Assembly: GCF_900114705.1 (NCBI RefSeq)
Contig: NZ_FOTW01000006.1
Span: forward strand, 248,001-312,000
Source of the DNA: Rugamonas rubra
GTDB lineage: Bacteria; Pseudomonadota; Gammaproteobacteria; Burkholderiales; Burkholderiaceae_D
Direction: 5' to 3'
DNA: 64,000 nt
Each line of letters begins with the position of its first letter. Position 1 is the stretch's first letter. Position numbers and translations under genes: made by a program. The notes under the pieces are model-generated. The model searched no databases. It was given only the letters and a program-made list of their open reading frames with translations, and was not told the origin of the DNA. Shown here in pieces: positions 25,591 through 39,480 of this stretch.

Positions 25591-26190
25591 TCAACCCTGG
25601 CCGGCCAGTTCCAGCGCCGCCATCGCCGGGGCGATCATCGCCAGCAGCCGCGCCTTGCCGACGCCGTCGCGCGCCTGCACCGACAGGCCGTGCAGCAGCG
25701 TCGCGTAGACGTCGCCCAGCGCCGCCACGTCGGTGCCGGCCTTCAGCTCGCCGTCCTTCAGGGCCAGGCGCAGACGGTCGATGATCGACTTGGTGCGGGC
25801 GCGGCGGAACTCGCCCAGCCAGACGATGACGGCGTCGTTCTGGCTGCTGCAGTTGGTCGCCGCCGTCACCACCATGCAGCCGTGCGGCCGGCCGCTGCGG
25901 GTGTATAGCAGCACCGCCTCGCGCAGCATGCGCTCGATGGCGCCGCGCGCCGTGGCCTCATGCACCAGGGCGCGCGTGGCGAAGCCGCCCTCGCCCGCCA
26001 CGTACAGCTCGATCGCCTCGCGGAACAGCTGCTCCTTCGAGCCGAAGGCGGCGTAGATGCGCGCCGAGGCGATGCCCAGCGCCGCCACCAAATCGGACAT
26101 GGCGACGCCCTCGTAGCCGCGCTCCCAAAAAGCGTCCCTGGCCTTTTCCAGCGCCAGCTCGCGGTCGAATTCTCTTGGCCTACCAGCCAT
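25591..26190 (-). CDS. TetR/AcrR-family transcriptional regulator
   Basis: This 199-residue protein opens with GRPREFDRELALEKARDAFW, GYEGVAMSDLVAALGIASA and IYAAFGSKEQLFREAI, a textbook AcrR-type DNA-binding domain (residues 3-58). The helical C-terminal domain includes GCMVVTAATNCSS, seen in the TetR subgroup with a conserved Cys. The second of two adjacent ATG codons (26190) is chosen because GAGG is 6 bases upstream; 26193 is the alternative. It is divergent from a catabolic operon across 158 bp that contains a 28-bp dyad. It is probably that operon's repressor. Confidence 0.85.
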   Translation of the reverse strand: MAGRPREFDRELALEKARDAFWERGYEGVAMSDLVAALGIASARIYAAFGSKEQLFREAIELYVAGEGGFATRALVHEATARGAIERMLREAVLLYTRSGRPHGCMVVTAATNCSSQNDAVIVWLGEFRRARTKSIIDRLRLALKDGELKAGTDVAALGDVYATLLHGLSVQARDGVGKARLLAMIAPAMAALELAGQG

Positions 26191-26308
26191 CATTTACCTC
26201 TGCACAAACACAAGGACGGCCAGTATAGCCGCTCCGTCCGGCCACCCGCTGGACAAATACCCGCACCATCTTTTTCGAGCGGCCGCTTGACCGCCCGGAA
26301 AATTTCGC

Positions 26309-26336
26309 CTATTCTTTGTCGATCGACAAACAATAG
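26309..26336. promoter_or_regulatory. candidate TetR operator of the isomerase-hydrolase operon
   Basis: A 28-bp dyad is built around the perfect 16-bp palindrome TTTGTCGATCGACAAA, with arms extended to CTATT and AATAG (13 of 14 positions match). It lies only 12 bp before the isomerase ATG and overlaps its ribosome binding site, where a bound repressor would block expression. Confidence 0.6.
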
Positions 26337-26348
26337 GAGCCGATAAAA

Positions 26349-27404
26349 ATGCGAACCATCAAAGGACCCAGCCTGCACCTCGCCCAATTCAGCGACACCG
26401 TAGCCCCCTTCAACGACCTGCCCTCGATCGCCGCCTGGGCCAGCGACACCGGCTTCAAGGCCCTGCAGCTGCCCGCCTGGGACCAACGCCTGTTCGACGT
26501 GGCCACCGCCGCCGACAGCCAGGGCTACTGCGACGACATCGTCGGCATGCTGGCCGGCCACGGCCTGGTGCTGAGCGAACTGACCACCCACATCTTCGGC
26601 CAGCTGGTCGCCGTGCATCCCGCCTATGACGCCATGTGCGACAGCTTTGCGCCGGCCGAACTGCACGGCAAGCCGCAGGCCCGCACTGAATGGGCCGTCG
26701 AGCGCCTGCTGATGTCGGCCAAGGCCTCGCGCCGCCTGGGGCTGACGGAGATGGGCACCTTCTCCGGCTCCTTCGCCTGGCCCTACCTGTTCCCCTTCCC
26801 GCAGCGCCCGGCCGGCCTGATCGAGACCGCCTTCGACGAACTGGCCAAGCGCTGGCTGCCGGTGTTGAACGCCTGCGACGAACAGGGCGTCAACCTGTGC
26901 TACGAGATCCACCCCAGCGAGGACCTGCACGACGGCGTCAGCTTCGAGATGTTCTACGACCGCGTCGGCCAGCACCAGCGATGCAACATGCTGTACGACC
27001 CCAGCCACTTGGTGCTGCAGCAGCTGAACTACCTCGACTTCATCGACATCTACAAGGAGCGCATCCGCATGTTCCATGTGAAGGACGCCGAGTTCAATCC
27101 GAGCGGACGACAGGGCATCTACGGCGGCTACCAATCGTGGGAGAACCGCGCCGGGCGCTTCCGTTCGCTGGGCGACGGCCAGGTCGACTTCAAGGCCATC
27201 TTCTCCAAGCTGACCCAGTACGACTACGCCGGCTGGGCCGCGCTGGAATGGGAGTGCTGCCTGAAGCACCAGGAGAACGGCGCCAGGGAGGGCGTGGACT
27301 TCATCAACGCCCACATCATCCCCGTCACCGACAAGATCTTCGACGACTTCGCCGGCGCGCCGATCAATCAACAACAGATGAAGCAGCTGCTCGGCATCGG
27401 CTGA
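26349..27404 (+). CDS. sugar phosphate isomerase/epimerase-like TIM-barrel protein
   Basis: This 351-residue protein belongs to the xylose-isomerase-like TIM-barrel superfamily. Candidate metal-binding acidic and His residues appear in order: CYEIHPSED (Glu and His), MLYDPSHL (Asp and His), MFHVKDAEF (His, Lys, Asp) and AALEWECC (Glu). TAGGAG precedes the ATG. It is the first gene of a three-gene operon with two alpha/beta hydrolases and is divergent from a TetR gene. Members isomerise or epimerise sugars or cyclitols; here the target is unknown. Confidence 0.85.
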   Translation: MRTIKGPSLHLAQFSDTVAPFNDLPSIAAWASDTGFKALQLPAWDQRLFDVATAADSQGYCDDIVGMLAGHGLVLSELTTHIFGQLVAVHPAYDAMCDSFAPAELHGKPQARTEWAVERLLMSAKASRRLGLTEMGTFSGSFAWPYLFPFPQRPAGLIETAFDELAKRWLPVLNACDEQGVNLCYEIHPSEDLHDGVSFEMFYDRVGQHQRCNMLYDPSHLVLQQLNYLDFIDIYKERIRMFHVKDAEFNPSGRQGIYGGYQSWENRAGRFRSLGDGQVDFKAIFSKLTQYDYAGWAALEWECCLKHQENGAREGVDFINAHIIPVTDKIFDDFAGAPINQQQMKQLLGIG

Positions 27405-27442
27405 ACCACCAGCTGAAAATCACACAAAGAACAAGGAACACC

Positions 27443-28354
27443 ATGCAGCAAGCACTCACCACCTCAAACCATCCAGAAGCCGGCTTCACGCACGACTACG
27501 TGCGCATCGACGGCAACCGCATCCACTGCGTCACCGCCGGCGCCGGCCGCCCCGTGCTGCTGATCCCCGGCTGGCCGCAAACCTGGTACGCCTGGCGCCA
27601 CGTCATGGCCGCGCTGGCCGGGCAAGGCTACCTGTCCATCGCCGTCGACCCGCCCGGCACCGGCCACTCCGACCGTCCGGCCGGCGGCTACGACACCGGC
27701 GCCGTCGCCAACACCCTGCACCGGGTGATGGCGCAGCTCGGCCACGCCGAATACGACGTGGTCGGCCACGACATCGGCATGTGGGTCGGCTACGCGCTGG
27801 CCAGCGACCACCCCGGCGTGGTCGGCAAGCTGGCGCTGACCGAGGCCGTCATCCCCGGCCTGGCGCCGGCGCCGCCCATCTTCGTCGCGCCGGAGGACAA
27901 CATCTTCCTCTGGCACTTCATGTTCAACCAGGTCCACGACCTGCCCGAGGCGCTCACCGCCGGCAAGGAACGCGAGTACATCGGCTTCATGCTGGACAAA
28001 TGGTCGTACCGCCGCGACCGCGTCGCCGCCGCCGTCTACACCGAGGCCTACGCCACGCCGGGCGCGCTGCGCGCCGGCTTCGCCTACTACCGGGCGATTC
28101 CCGAAACGATCCGGCAGAACCTGCTGCGCGCCGAGTCGGCCTTGACCATGCCGGTGCTGGCCATCGGCGCCGAGCACGCCACCAAGGACGCGCCGCTGCT
28201 CACCATGCAGGGCCGCGCCCTCGACCTGCGCGGCGCGATGATCGCCGACTCCGGCCACTTCGTGATGGAGGAGAATCCGCAGGACTTCCTGGCGCAGCTG
28301 CTGCCCTTCCTGGACGGACGCGCCGCGCCGGCAAACCTGGAGCGGCGCGCATGA
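27443..28354 (+). CDS. alpha/beta hydrolase (epoxide hydrolase / haloalkane dehalogenase-like)
   Basis: This 303-residue protein has an HGxP-type oxyanion region changed to LLIPGWPQTWYAWR, a nucleophile elbow VVGHDIGMWVG with Asp as nucleophile, and a catalytic His in ADSGHFVMEENP. An Asp nucleophile in GHDIG points to the epoxide hydrolase or dehalogenase group rather than esterases. No signal peptide is present, so it is cytoplasmic. It follows the TIM-barrel gene by 38 bp and overlaps the next hydrolase gene by 4 bp (ATGA). Confidence 0.85.
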   Translation: MQQALTTSNHPEAGFTHDYVRIDGNRIHCVTAGAGRPVLLIPGWPQTWYAWRHVMAALAGQGYLSIAVDPPGTGHSDRPAGGYDTGAVANTLHRVMAQLGHAEYDVVGHDIGMWVGYALASDHPGVVGKLALTEAVIPGLAPAPPIFVAPEDNIFLWHFMFNQVHDLPEALTAGKEREYIGFMLDKWSYRRDRVAAAVYTEAYATPGALRAGFAYYRAIPETIRQNLLRAESALTMPVLAIGAEHATKDAPLLTMQGRALDLRGAMIADSGHFVMEENPQDFLAQLLPFLDGRAAPANLERRA

Positions 28355-29286
28355 GCCTCGATCCGCACATCGCCGCGTTTCTGAACCGGCCCGCCAGCGG
28401 GCCGGCGCCCGCCACGCTGGCCGAGATCCGCGCCGCCACCGAGGCCGGCCTGCGCGCGCAGCACGGCCCCTTGCAGCAGGTGGCCTGGGTGAAGGACTTC
28501 ATCGCGCCCGGCCACGGCCAGCACCCGGTGCGCGTGCGCGCCTACGCGCCGGCCGGCGCCGACCCTGCGGCGGCGCTGCCGGCCATCGTCTTCGCCCACG
28601 GCGGCGGCTGGTGCCTGTGCTCGCTGGAGCTGTACGACAACCCCTGCCGCGCGCTGGCCAACGCCACCGGCTGCGTGGTGCTGTCGGTCGACTACCGGCT
28701 GGCGCCGGAGCACAAGTTCCCGGTGCCGCTGGAGGACTTCTACGGCGCGCTGTGCTGGATCAGCGCGCACGCCGAGTTGCTCGGCCTGGACCGCGCGCGC
28801 ATCGCCGTCGGCGGCGACAGCGCCGGCGGCAACTTGGCGGCGGCGGCGGCCCTGCTGGCGCGCGACCGCGGCGGCCCGCCGCTGGCTCACCAACTGCTGA
28901 TCTACCCCGCGCTGGAGGCGGACTTTTCCACCGCCTCGTACCAAGAGTTCGCCCAGGGTTACTCGCTGACGCGCGAGATCATGCGGTTCTGCTGGAACAG
29001 CTACCTGCGCGACGACGACGACGCGGCCTCGGCCTACGCCGCGCCGCTGCGGGCGGCGTCGCTGGCCGGCCTTCCACCGGCCACCGTGCTGGTGAGCGAG
29101 TACGACCCGCTGCGCGACGAGGGCGAGGCCTACGCGCGCCGCCTGCGCCTCGACGGCGTCGATGTGCGCTGCGAGCGCTTGGCCGGCATGGTCCACGCCT
29201 GCATCCACATGCTCGGCGTGACGCCGCAGGCGCGCCAGCTGTTCAACCAGGCCGGCGCGGCGTTGCGCGGCAGCCTGGTCGGCTAG
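28351..29286 (+). CDS. alpha/beta hydrolase of the hormone-sensitive-lipase family
   Basis: This 311-residue esterase-like protein carries the HSL-family oxyanion motif HGGGW and the nucleophile motif GDSAGG. A catalytic Asp lies in SEYDPLRDEGE and the His in GMVHACIHML, so the triad is complete. YRLAPEHKFP, another family hallmark, is present. It is the last gene of the operon and starts inside the previous stop codon region. The role is probably ester or lactone hydrolysis in the same catabolic path. Confidence 0.9.
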   Translation: MSLDPHIAAFLNRPASGPAPATLAEIRAATEAGLRAQHGPLQQVAWVKDFIAPGHGQHPVRVRAYAPAGADPAAALPAIVFAHGGGWCLCSLELYDNPCRALANATGCVVLSVDYRLAPEHKFPVPLEDFYGALCWISAHAELLGLDRARIAVGGDSAGGNLAAAAALLARDRGGPPLAHQLLIYPALEADFSTASYQEFAQGYSLTREIMRFCWNSYLRDDDDAASAYAAPLRAASLAGLPPATVLVSEYDPLRDEGEAYARRLRLDGVDVRCERLAGMVHACIHMLGVTPQARQLFNQAGAALRGSLVG

Positions 29287-29321
29287 GCGGCGCGGGACAG
29301 AAACCAAGGCGCCAGCGGCTG

Positions 29322-29397
29322 CAAAACCACCCAAAGGCGCAGATCCGGGGTCAGCCCCCCAGGGGTCTGACCCCAGGTTTGTGCCTGTGGGGTTTCT
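29322..29397. repeat. REP-like long palindrome, copy 4
   Basis: The core GGGGTCAGCCCC (29347-29358) pairs with GGGGTCTGACCCC (29362-29374); the left arm has lost one A. The outer arms AAACCACCCAAAGGCGCAGA and TTTGTGCCTGTGGGGTTT extend it. It lies between convergent genes. Confidence 0.85.
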
Positions 29398-29433
29398 TAA
29401 CCTAGCGGCATTTGGGTATGAGGGGCGGCCAAC

Positions 29434-29847
29434 TCACAGCCGGTGCGCCAGCAGTTCCAGCGTGCGCTTCATCGCCGCGCAGCCCTGCGCGACCATGCTC
29501 TCGACAGCCGGTGCCAGCTCGTTGGGCAGCAGGTCGGCGATCCACACCACGCGGCTGTGCGCGGTGCCCTCGCCAAACACCTGCGCCGAGGCGTTGTGGT
29601 GGCTCAGTTGGCCGCCCGTGGCGCTCCACGCCACACGGTGCCATTCCTCGCTGACGTCGACGATCAGCTCGCGCGCCACCATGCCGTTGGCGAAGGTGAC
29701 CACGCGGGCCCCGCCGTCGGCCTCCAGCACGCAGTTGCTGACGAAGCCCACCACCAGCCGGGTGTGCAGCGCGCCGACGTCGCGCAGCGCGTCCCATACC
29801 TGTTCGGGCGCCACCTCGATGACGACTTCTTTCTGTATCGATGCCAT
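29434..29847 (-). CDS. SRPBCC-family protein
   Basis: This 137-residue protein has the START/Bet v1-like pattern: IQKEVVIEVAPEQVWDALRD at the N-terminus, a central run of strands (NCVLEADGGARVVTFANG, ELIVDVSEEWHRVAWS) and a long C-terminal helix (VAQGCAAMKRTLELLAHRL). These proteins bind hydrophobic ligands in a cavity. The ATG at 29847 has GGAG 7 bases upstream. It is convergent with the hydrolase operon and has no obvious partner gene. Confidence 0.8.
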   Translation of the reverse strand: MASIQKEVVIEVAPEQVWDALRDVGALHTRLVVGFVSNCVLEADGGARVVTFANGMVARELIVDVSEEWHRVAWSATGGQLSHHNASAQVFGEGTAHSRVVWIADLLPNELAPAVESMVAQGCAAMKRTLELLAHRL

Positions 29848-29953
29848 GAGCGAACTCCATTCTGCGGGAAGTGGAAGGTTGCAAACATGATAATCCAGCC
29901 AGCTTACCTGCCGTCCTTGCCGCTGTCCAGTGGCGTACATACAAATCGCGGGC

Positions 29954-29986
29954 GAAAAAAAACCGGGAACTAGTCCCGGTTTTTTG
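29954..29986 (-). terminator. terminator of the pyruvate dehydrogenase operon
   Basis: The stem AACCGGGA (29961-29968) and TCCCGGTT (29974-29981) is bordered by an A run on one side and a T run on the other. On the minus strand it lies just after the lpdA stop codon, so it ends the operon; it can work in both directions. Confidence 0.85.
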
Positions 29987-30001
29987 TGCTGCGAATGTAG
30001 C

Positions 30002-31810
<1,809 letters not shown>

Positions 31811-31819
31811 AGTCGCTCC

Positions 31820-33463
31820 TTACAGCAGAATTTTGCGCATGTCGGCCAGCACTTCGCCCAGATACACGGCGAAACGCGCACCCATCGCGCCGTCGACCAC
31901 GCGGTGGTCGTAGGACAGCGAGGTACCCATCATCAGGCGCGGCTGGAAGGCCTTGCCGTCCCAGACCGGTTTCATCGACGCCTTGGACAGGCCGAGGATG
32001 GCCACTTCCGGTGCGTTGACGATAGGCGTGAAGTGCGTGCCACCAATGCCGCCCAGGGACGAAATGGTGAAGCTGGCGCCCTGCATGTCGGTCGGTTTGA
32101 GCTTGCCTTCGCGTGCCTGGGCCGACAGCTCGCCCATTTCCTTGGCGATCTGCGCGACGCCTTTCTTGTCGGCGTCCTTGATGACCGGGACCACCAGACC
32201 ATTCGGCGTGTCGGCGGCGAAGCCGATGTTGTAGTACTGCTTGAGGATCAGGTTTTCGCCGTTGGCGTCGAGCGATGCGTTAAACGCCGGGAATTTCTTC
32301 AGCGCGGCGACCGATGCCTTGATCACGAAGGCCAGCATGGTCAGCTTGATGGCGTCCTTGTTCTTGGCGTTGGCCGCGTTCGACGACACGCGGAAAGCTT
32401 CCAGCTCGGTGATGTCGGCTTCGTCGAATTGCGTGACGTGCGGGATCATCACCCAGTTGCGGTGCAGGTTGGGACCGGAGATCTTCTTGATGCGCGACAG
32501 CGGCAGCAGTTCGGTCGGACCGAATTTGCTGAAGTCGAGCGAAGGCCACGGCAGCACGTCCATGCCGGAGCCGGAACCACCTTTGGTCGCGACCGGCGCG
32601 GCCAGGCTGGCGGCGACGGCACCCTTGACGTAGTTCTGCACGTCCTGCTGGGTAATGCGGCCTTTCGGACCGGTGCCGGCGACGCGGCCCAGGTCGACGC
32701 CCAGTTCGCGGGCAAACTTGCGGATCGACGGCGAGGCGTGCGCCAGCTTGCCGGTGACGACCGAGCCGACCGAGGCGGTGGCGGCGGCAACAGGCGCGGC
32801 GGCAGCCGGCGCCGCAGCGGTGGCGGCAGCTGCGGCCGGAGCAGCAGCGGCAGCTGCAGGCGCGGCGGCGGGACCGCCGGTCGCTTCCACCACCAGCACG
32901 ATCGAGCCTTCGGCGACCTTGTCGCCGACCTTGACGCGCAGTTCCTTGACCACGCCGGCGTGGCTGGACGGAATCTCCATGCTGGCCTTGTCCGACTCGA
33001 CGGTCAGCAGCGACTGGTCCACCTTGACGGTGTCGCCGACCTTGACCATCAATTCGATCACTTCCACTTCCTTGAAGTCGCCGATGTCGGGCACCTTGAC
33101 TTCGACCGGTCCGCTGGCGGCGGCCGGCGCGGCGGCTGCCACGGCGGCAACCGGCGCAGGCGCGGCGGCAGCGGCGACGGCCGGAGCGGCTGCGGCTGGC
33201 GCGGCGGCGGGAGCGGCGGCGGCGCCGTCGGCTTCCACCATCAACAACAGCGAGCCTTCCTTGACCTTGTCGCCGACCTTGACCTTGATCTCCTTGATGA
33301 CGCCGGCGTGGGTCGACGGAATCTCCATGCTGGCCTTGTCCGACTCGACCGTGATGAGGGACTGGTCGACCTTGATCGTGTCGCCAACCTTGACCATCAA
33401 CTCGATCACTTCAACTTCCTTGAAATCGCCGATATCCGGGACTTTAACTTCCACAATGCTCAT
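31820..33463 (-). CDS. aceF: pyruvate dehydrogenase E2, dihydrolipoamide acetyltransferase
   Basis: This 547-residue core subunit has two N-terminal lipoyl domains (each with [10 protein letters not shown]; lipoyl Lys43 and a second near residue 160) joined by Ala/Pro linkers. A peripheral-subunit-binding domain follows ([20 protein letters not shown]), then the catalytic acetyltransferase domain with the DHRVVDG active-site motif near the C-terminus. It transfers acetyl from lipoamide to CoA. It lies between aceE and lpdA, with 21- and 9-bp gaps, in one operon. Confidence 0.97.
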   Translation of the reverse strand: MSIVEVKVPDIGDFKEVEVIELMVKVGDTIKVDQSLITVESDKASMEIPSTHAGVIKEIKVKVGDKVKEGSLLLMVEADGAAAAPAAAPAAAAPAVAAAAAPAPVAAVAAAAPAAASGPVEVKVPDIGDFKEVEVIELMVKVGDTVKVDQSLLTVESDKASMEIPSSHAGVVKELRVKVGDKVAEGSIVLVVEATGGPAAAPAAAAAAPAAAAATAAAPAAAAPVAAATASVGSVVTGKLAHASPSIRKFARELGVDLGRVAGTGPKGRITQQDVQNYVKGAVAASLAAPVATKGGSGSGMDVLPWPSLDFSKFGPTELLPLSRIKKISGPNLHRNWVMIPHVTQFDEADITELEAFRVSSNAANAKNKDAIKLTMLAFVIKASVAALKKFPAFNASLDANGENLILKQYYNIGFAADTPNGLVVPVIKDADKKGVAQIAKEMGELSAQAREGKLKPTDMQGASFTISSLGGIGGTHFTPIVNAPEVAILGLSKASMKPVWDGKAFQPRLMMGTSLSYDHRVVDGAMGARFAVYLGEVLADMRKILL

Positions 33464-33484
33464 AGCGTTTGCTCCGTATTCTAG

Positions 33485-36181
<2,697 letters not shown>

Positions 36182-36272
36182 GTATTAAGTCTCCTGTGTG
36201 AGTGCCCGAATCCGGTACGCTGTCGGACGGTGGAACGCTGATTATTTACCAATACTTCTATGACGTGTGCCA

Positions 36273-36301
36273 ATTCTAACAGCAGTTTTTCAGTTTTTCA
36301 A
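36273..36301 (-). promoter_or_regulatory. sigma-70 promoter of the aceE operon
   Basis: On the minus strand TTGAAA (36296-36301) and TAGAAT (36273-36278) are spaced by 17 bp, about 90 bp upstream of the aceE ATG. Upstream of it, between the divergent aceE and folD genes, short inverted elements AATGT and ACATT occur around 36320-36340 and may serve a regulator. Confidence 0.7.
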
Positions 36302-36436
36302 ATTACGATACGACATTTCATAATGTGGGATTCACTACATTTTCCCGAATGGAACATTGGTGCGTCGCAGCACAAATCCTTGCCGGCGGGTGCACAGCCG
36401 GCCGCACAGAATGGGGCGCGGGGGGCGCGGCGGCTT

Positions 36437-36442
36437 TATAAT
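36437..36442 (+). promoter_or_regulatory. -10 element of the folD promoter
   Basis: A perfect TATAAT lies 30 bp upstream of the folD ATG. No good -35 is seen in the GC-rich run before it. Confidence 0.45.
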
Positions 36443-36471
36443 CTTGCTTTTCCCTCCCACCTGCCAAAATC

Positions 36472-37317
36472 ATGCCTGCACAACTGATCGACGGAATCGC
36501 CCTCTCCCAAAAATTGCGTGGTGAAATAGCCTCACGCGCCGCCGCCCTCACCGCCAAGGGCAAGCAACCCGGCCTGGCCGTGATCCTGGTCGGCGAAGAC
36601 CCGGCCAGCCAGGTCTACGTGCGCAACAAGGTCAAGGCCTGCGGCGACGTCGGCTTCCACTCGGTGCTGGAAAAGTACGAGGCCGACCTGTCGGAGGCGG
36701 CCCTGCTGGCGCGCATCGACTCGCTCAACAACGATCCGGCCATCCACGGCATCCTGGTGCAGATGCCGCTGCCCAAGCACATCAACCCGCACAAGGTCAT
36801 CGAGGCGATCTCGACGGCCAAGGACGTCGACGGCTACTCGGTGCTCAGCGCCGGCGAGCTGCTCACCGGGCTGGAGGGCTTCCGCCCGTGCACGCCCTAC
36901 GGCTGCATGAAGCTGATCGAAAGCACCGGCGTCGACCTGCGCGGCAAGCACGCCGTCGTCATCGGCCGCAGCAACACCGTCGGCAAGCCGATGGCCCTGC
37001 TGCTCTTGCAAGCCAACGCCACCGTCACCATCTGTCATAGTGCGACGCCGGACCTGGGCCTGTACACCCGCCAGGCCGACGTGGTGGTGGCCGCCGTCGG
37101 CCGCCGCAACACGCTGACGGCAGACATGCTCAAGCCGGGCGCCATCGTCATCGACGTCGGCATGAACCGCGACGACGCCGGCAAGCTGTGCGGCGATGTC
37201 GACTTCGCCAACGTCAAGGAAGTGGCCTCGCACATCACCCCGGTGCCGGGCGGCGTCGGCCCGATGACCATCACCATGCTGTTGATGAACACGGTAGAAG
37301 CGGCAGAACGTAATTAA
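36472..37317 (+). CDS. folD: bifunctional methylenetetrahydrofolate dehydrogenase / cyclohydrolase
   Basis: This 281-residue cytoplasmic enzyme interconverts 5,10-methylene-, methenyl- and 10-formyl-tetrahydrofolate using NADP. Family signatures are intact: [13 protein letters not shown] with the catalytic Lys, [13 protein letters not shown], the nucleotide-binding [17 protein letters not shown] and the C-terminal [16 protein letters not shown]. Length is normal. It is divergent from aceE and followed by the oligopeptidase gene 45 bp downstream. Confidence 0.97.
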   Translation: MPAQLIDGIALSQKLRGEIASRAAALTAKGKQPGLAVILVGEDPASQVYVRNKVKACGDVGFHSVLEKYEADLSEAALLARIDSLNNDPAIHGILVQMPLPKHINPHKVIEAISTAKDVDGYSVLSAGELLTGLEGFRPCTPYGCMKLIESTGVDLRGKHAVVIGRSNTVGKPMALLLLQANATVTICHSATPDLGLYTRQADVVVAAVGRRNTLTADMLKPGAIVIDVGMNRDDAGKLCGDVDFANVKEVASHITPVPGGVGPMTITMLLMNTVEAAERN

Positions 37318-37362
37318 TTAGTGGGCGCGGCCCGGCCGCGCCGACCACCTATTGGACAAAAG

Positions 37363-39447
37363 ATGACAACCGACGCAATCAATCCCCTGCTGGACTTTTC
37401 CGGCCTGCCGCGCTTCGACGCGATCAAGGCCGAGCACGTCACCCCGGCCATCGACACGCTGCTGGAACAAAGCCGCGCCGTCGTCGCCACGCTGGAAGCA
37501 CCGAGCGAGCAAGTGACCTGGGACAATTTCGTCACCCCGCTGGAAGACGCCACCGAGCTGCTGGGCCGCGCCTGGGGCATCGTCAGCCACCTGAACAATG
37601 TGGTCGACACGCCGGAGCTGCGCGCCACCTACAACGACAACCAACCGAAGGTGACCGAGTTCTGGACCGCGCTGGCGCAGAACGAGGCGCTGTTCGCCAA
37701 ATACAAGGCGCTGCAGGCCGACGCCGGCTTCGCCGCGCTGGCGCCGGCACGCCGCCGCATCATCGACAACGCCGTGCGCGACTTCCGCATGGGCGGCGCC
37801 GAGCTGCCGGAAGATAAAAAAGAACGCTTCGCCGACATCCAGGAGGAGCACGCGTCCGTCTCGACCCGCTTCTCCGAGAACGTGCTCGACGCCACCAACG
37901 ACTACAAGCTGCTGGTGGCCGACGAGGCCGACCTGGCCGGTCTGCCGGACGACGTCAAGCAGGCGGCCCGCGCCGCCGCCGAAAAGGAAGGCAAGGCCGG
38001 CTGGGAGTTCTCGCTGCACTTCCCGTCCTACTACCCGATCCTGCAATTCGCCGACAAACGCGCGCTGCGCGAAACGGTGTACCGCGCCAACGCCACCAAG
38101 GCCTCCGAGCAGGGCGAGGTGTTCAGCGAGCGAGACAAGTGGGACAACACGCAAAACATCGTCACCCTGCTCAAGCTGCGCGACGAGGAGGCCAAGCTGC
38201 TCGGCTACAAGAACTTCGCCGAGGTGTCGCTGGTGCCGAAGATGGCGCAGAGCCCCGAACACGTCATCCAGTTCCTCGAAGACCTGGCCCAGCGCGCCCG
38301 CCCCTACGCCGAGCAGGACTTCGCCGAGCTGCAACAGTTCGCCAAGGACGAGCTGGGCCTCGACCAGCTGAAGGCCTGGGACATCCCCTACGCCTCGGAA
38401 AAGCTGCAGGAGCGCCGCTACGCCTTCTCCGCCCAGGAAGTGAAGCAATACTTCCCCGAGCACAAGGTCATCGACGGCCTGTTCCGCCTGGTGCAAAACC
38501 TGTTCTCCGTCAGCATCCTGCCGGACACGGCCAGCGTCTGGCATAAAGACGTGCGCTTCTACCGCATCGAGCGCGACGGCCGCCTGGTCGGCCAGTTCTA
38601 CCTCGACCTGTACGCGCGCGCCGGCAAGAGCGGCGGCGCCTGGATGGACGACGCCCGTGGCCGCCGCCTGGACACCAACGGCGCGCTGCAAACGCCGGTC
38701 GCCTACCTGACCTGCAACTTCACCGAGCCTGCCGTGCAGGACGGCGTGGCGCAACCGTCGCTGTTCACCCACGACGAAGTGATCACCCTGTTCCACGAGT
38801 TCGGCCACGGCCTGCACCACATGCTGACCTTGGTGGACGAGATCGGCGTGTCCGGCATCTCCGGCGTCGAATGGGACGCCGTCGAGCTGCCGTCGCAGTT
38901 CATGGAAAACTTCTGCTGGGAATGGGAAGTGCTGCAACACATGACCGCCCACGTGGCGACGGGCGAGGCCTTGCCGCGCGCGCTGTACGACAAGATGCTG
39001 GCCGCCAAGAACTTCCAGTCCGGCCTGCAAACACTGCGCCAGGTCGAGTTCTCGCTGCTCGACATGCACCTGCACTACGACTACGAGCCGACCGGCGAGA
39101 AGTCGGTGCAGCAGCTCATCGACGAGGTGCGCGGCCGCTTCGCCGTCATCGTGCCGCCCGCCTTCAACCGCTTCCAGAACTCCTTCGGCCACATCTTCGC
39201 CGGCGGCTACGCGGCCGGATACTACAGCTACAAGTGGGCCGAGGTGCTGTCGGCCGATGCCTACGCCGCATTTGAAGAGGCGGCGGCCTTGGATGGCGGC
39301 GCGCTGTCGACCGAAACGGGTAAGCGCTTCCAGCAGGAGATTCTGGCCGTCGGCGGATCGCGTCCGGCGCTCGAATCGTTCACCGCCTTCCGTGGCCGCG
39401 AGCCGAGCATCGACGCGCTGCTGCGCCACAGCGGCATGGCGGCCTAA
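37363..39447 (+). CDS. prlC: oligopeptidase A (M3 family zinc metallopeptidase)
   Basis: This 694-residue thimet-type oligopeptidase degrades short peptides, including cleaved signal peptides, in the cytoplasm. The zinc motif HEFGH is at residues 478-482 within LFHEFGHGLHHML, followed by a third zinc Glu region (VELPSQFMENFCWEWE). The C-terminal FGHIFAGGYAAGYYSY motif is typical of M3 enzymes. It begins at the ATG 37363 following folD; its ribosome site is weak. Confidence 0.95.
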   Translation: MTTDAINPLLDFSGLPRFDAIKAEHVTPAIDTLLEQSRAVVATLEAPSEQVTWDNFVTPLEDATELLGRAWGIVSHLNNVVDTPELRATYNDNQPKVTEFWTALAQNEALFAKYKALQADAGFAALAPARRRIIDNAVRDFRMGGAELPEDKKERFADIQEEHASVSTRFSENVLDATNDYKLLVADEADLAGLPDDVKQAARAAAEKEGKAGWEFSLHFPSYYPILQFADKRALRETVYRANATKASEQGEVFSERDKWDNTQNIVTLLKLRDEEAKLLGYKNFAEVSLVPKMAQSPEHVIQFLEDLAQRARPYAEQDFAELQQFAKDELGLDQLKAWDIPYASEKLQERRYAFSAQEVKQYFPEHKVIDGLFRLVQNLFSVSILPDTASVWHKDVRFYRIERDGRLVGQFYLDLYARAGKSGGAWMDDARGRRLDTNGALQTPVAYLTCNFTEPAVQDGVAQPSLFTHDEVITLFHEFGHGLHHMLTLVDEIGVSGISGVEWDAVELPSQFMENFCWEWEVLQHMTAHVATGEALPRALYDKMLAAKNFQSGLQTLRQVEFSLLDMHLHYDYEPTGEKSVQQLIDEVRGRFAVIVPPAFNRFQNSFGHIFAGGYAAGYYSYKWAEVLSADAYAAFEEAAALDGGALSTETGKRFQQEILAVGGSRPALESFTAFRGREPSIDALLRHSGMAA

Positions 39448-39480
39448 GGGCAAACTAGTAAGGACGCAGCGGAGGCGGAG

